NCBI GenBank assembly: GCA_902803635.1
Contig: CADCQU010000041.1
Span: forward strand, 1-5,913
From: an uncultured Lachnospiraceae bacterium
GTDB taxonomy: Bacteria > Bacillota > Clostridia > Lachnospirales > Lachnospiraceae
Length of the DNA: 5,913 nt
Reading direction: 5' to 3'
Shown here one piece after another: positions 5,866 through 5,913 of this stretch. Numbering within the stretch: position 1 is the stretch's first letter; each line of letters starts with the position of its first letter. The notes beneath the pieces are model-generated. The model was given only the letters and a program-made list of their open reading frames with translations, searched no databases and was not told where the DNA came from. The translations under genes were made by a program, and so were the position numbers.

Positions 5866-5913
5866 CCCTCTCCGTCACCGCCTTCGGCGGTGCCACCTCC
5901 CCCTTGAGGGGGA
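5866..5913. repeat. Hairpin-forming intergenic repeat downstream of the PBP gene, cut by the window edge
   Basis: Two adjacent stems are visible: CACCGCC (5876-5882) with loop TTC and GGCGGTG (5886-5892), then TCCCCCT (5898-5904) with AGGGGGA (5907-5913) up to the last base. CCCCTC at 5866-5871 could also pair with the terminal GAGGGG. The pattern 'ccgtcac..gccacctccccc..agggggag' resembles, from memory, a dispersed intergenic repeat of Clostridia. It might also help end transcription, but what follows is not visible. Confidence 0.6.

Overview
The window looks like chromosomal DNA of a fairly GC-rich member of the Clostridia (Bacillota), plausibly Lachnospiraceae-like. This rests on the protein families, their order, the purine-rich ribosome binding sites and the style of the dispersed palindromic repeats. 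It is an inference, not a database match. All three substantial genes are on the + strand.

Layout: 1-2253 is the 3' part of a U32-family (RlhA-like) gene whose N-terminus lies upstream of the window. 2254-2445 is a gap made mostly of dispersed palindromic repeat pieces, plus a doubtful 15-codon ORF at its start. 2446-3750 is a complete SEDS-family (FtsW/RodA/SpoVE) polytopic membrane protein. 3747-5840 is a complete class B penicillin-binding protein whose start codon overlaps the SEDS stop codon (ATGA). 5841-5913 is the beginning of an intergenic region containing another hairpin-forming repeat that runs off the edge.

The SEDS protein and the PBP form a cognate peptidoglycan polymerase/transpeptidase pair. 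The SEDS protein polymerises lipid II, the PBP cross-links the strands, and the 4-bp overlap suggests translational coupling. The U32 protein is probably an Fe-S enzyme of RNA hydroxylation and has no evident functional link to the cell-wall pair.

No completely new system is evident. The most notable feature is how much repeat and low-complexity sequence has entered otherwise ordinary genes. The U32 gene carries a 72-bp in-frame tandem duplication, an AT-richer insert in its middle domain, and an 85-bp hairpin-forming dispersed repeat read through as protein. The same repeat family recurs in the following gap, where one copy is split by a second, near-perfect palindrome. The PBP carries an unusually long (about 230-residue) acidic, Gly/Tyr/Pro-rich cytoplasmic N-terminal tail.
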